Source: Streptomyces sp. H27-C3
GTDB lineage: Bacteria > Actinomycetota > Actinomycetes > Streptomycetales > Streptomycetaceae
DNA: 64,000 nucleotides
Assembly (NCBI RefSeq): GCF_030063415.1
Contig: NZ_JASITA010000020.1
Coordinates: 1 to 64,000, forward strand
Direction of reading: 5' to 3'
Shown piece after piece: positions 63,693-64,000 of the stretch (position 1 is its first letter; every line of letters starts with the position of its first letter). Made by a program: the position numbers and the translations under genes. The notes beneath the pieces are model-generated. The model searched no databases and was not told the origin of the DNA. It saw only the letters and a program-made list of their open reading frames with translations.

Positions 63693-64000
63693 ATGAACCA
63701 GCGCCATCAGAAGAAGCTCTCCCCGCGTCTCTTCGGAGCGATCCCCCCGGGGTGACACCGCCGCAGTCAAGGCGATTCCGCGGGGTGGAGCCGACCCGGA
63801 CCGACGGGACAGCGAGGGCACCACCCCCCTGTATGAGGCATCCGTGAACGGAAAAGCCGAGATCGCACGCCTGCTCCTGATGGCCGGGGCCTCCCCCCAA
63901 CGCCGAGAGCAGGGGAGTTGGCGCGGAAGGCGCGCCCTTGTGCGGAGCCGCATGCTGGGGGCATACCGAGACGGTGCGCCAACTGTTGCATTCTGACGGG
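63693..64000 (+). pseudogene. ankyrin-repeat protein gene, frameshifted, runs off the edge
   Basis: MNQRHQKKLSPRLFGAI opens the gene; the next frame continues GDTAAVKAIPRGGADPDRRD then SEGTTPLYEASVNGKAEIAR and LLLMAGASP; a third frame continues NAESRGVGAEGAPLCGAACW then GHTETVRQLLHSDG to the window end. These are consecutive ankyrin repeats (G-x-T-P-L-x-x-A-x-x-x-G-x-x-x-I-x-x-L-L-x-x-G-A). Both breaks fall in runs of C (ATCCCCCCGG near 63740 and TCCCCCCAAC near 63895), typical of sequencing indels, so the real gene may be intact. Confidence 0.75.

Overview
The window is high-GC actinobacterial DNA, almost certainly from a Streptomyces chromosome: GC-rich third codon positions, GTG starts, ATGA/GTGA gene overlaps, 19-bp iron boxes of the DmdR1/IdeR type, and many secreted hydrolases. 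Its core (about 1.4-35.3 kb) is a coelichelin-type hydroxamate siderophore locus. The order MbtH, esterase, ABC half-transporter, trimodular NRPS, ABC half-transporter, binding lipoprotein, ATPase, two FecCD permeases matches my recollection of the S. coelicolor cchK-J-I-H-G-F-E-D-C order. The NRPS reads A-T-E / C-A-T-E / C-A-T without thioesterase. Its three A-domain codes (DINYWGGIGK, DFWNIGMVHK, DMENLGLINK) fit formyl-hydroxyornithine, threonine and hydroxyornithine.

The locus is rearranged. The ornithine monooxygenase gene cchB next to the permeases is a relic that has lost about 240 internal codons. An intact cchB (32735-34087) and the formyltransferase cchA (34327-35274) lie about 10-12 kb away as a divergent pair with two iron boxes. 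Between relic and intact copy are decayed genes and a small iron-boxed arginine/ornithine-supply set: an internally deleted argC overlapping an intact argB (acetylglutamate kinase), and an acetylglutamate-synthase-like GNAT gene with its own box. The intact cchB also leads an operon with a YtcJ-like amidohydrolase and a 79-residue protein of unknown role. Nine iron-box-like sites tie these genes into one low-iron response. The two ABC half-transporters have complementary defects in their ATPase motifs and very probably form one heterodimer.

Right of the siderophore locus (35.3-50 kb) are two uncharacterised small genes, a large LuxR/MalT-type regulator, a secreted lipase/cutinase of the PET-hydrolase family, a methyltransferase, a DUF1990 protein, a secreted M14 carboxypeptidase, a GH9 endoglucanase, and a secreted galactose-oxidase-like copper radical oxidase with two discoidin domains. 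A 70-bp exact copy of part of the oxidase gene lies directly after the GH9 stop codon.

From 50 to 64 kb come a broken WYL regulator with a PIG-L deacetylase, a GlxA-type regulator with an isochorismatase-like hydrolase, an aminoglycoside AAC(3) gene interrupted by one in-frame TGA, the 5-oxoprolinase operon pxpABC with two GntR-like operators, an AI-2E-family membrane protein, debris of S41-peptidase and HAD-like genes, an RpiR-type regulator, a secreted protein made of four Cys-paired repeats, and a frameshifted ankyrin gene running off the end. At least fifteen genes are broken, several by internal deletions that keep both ends. This suggests either a fast-evolving chromosome arm or, in some cases, sequence or assembly errors. 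No tRNA, rRNA, CRISPR array or complete insertion sequence was seen.
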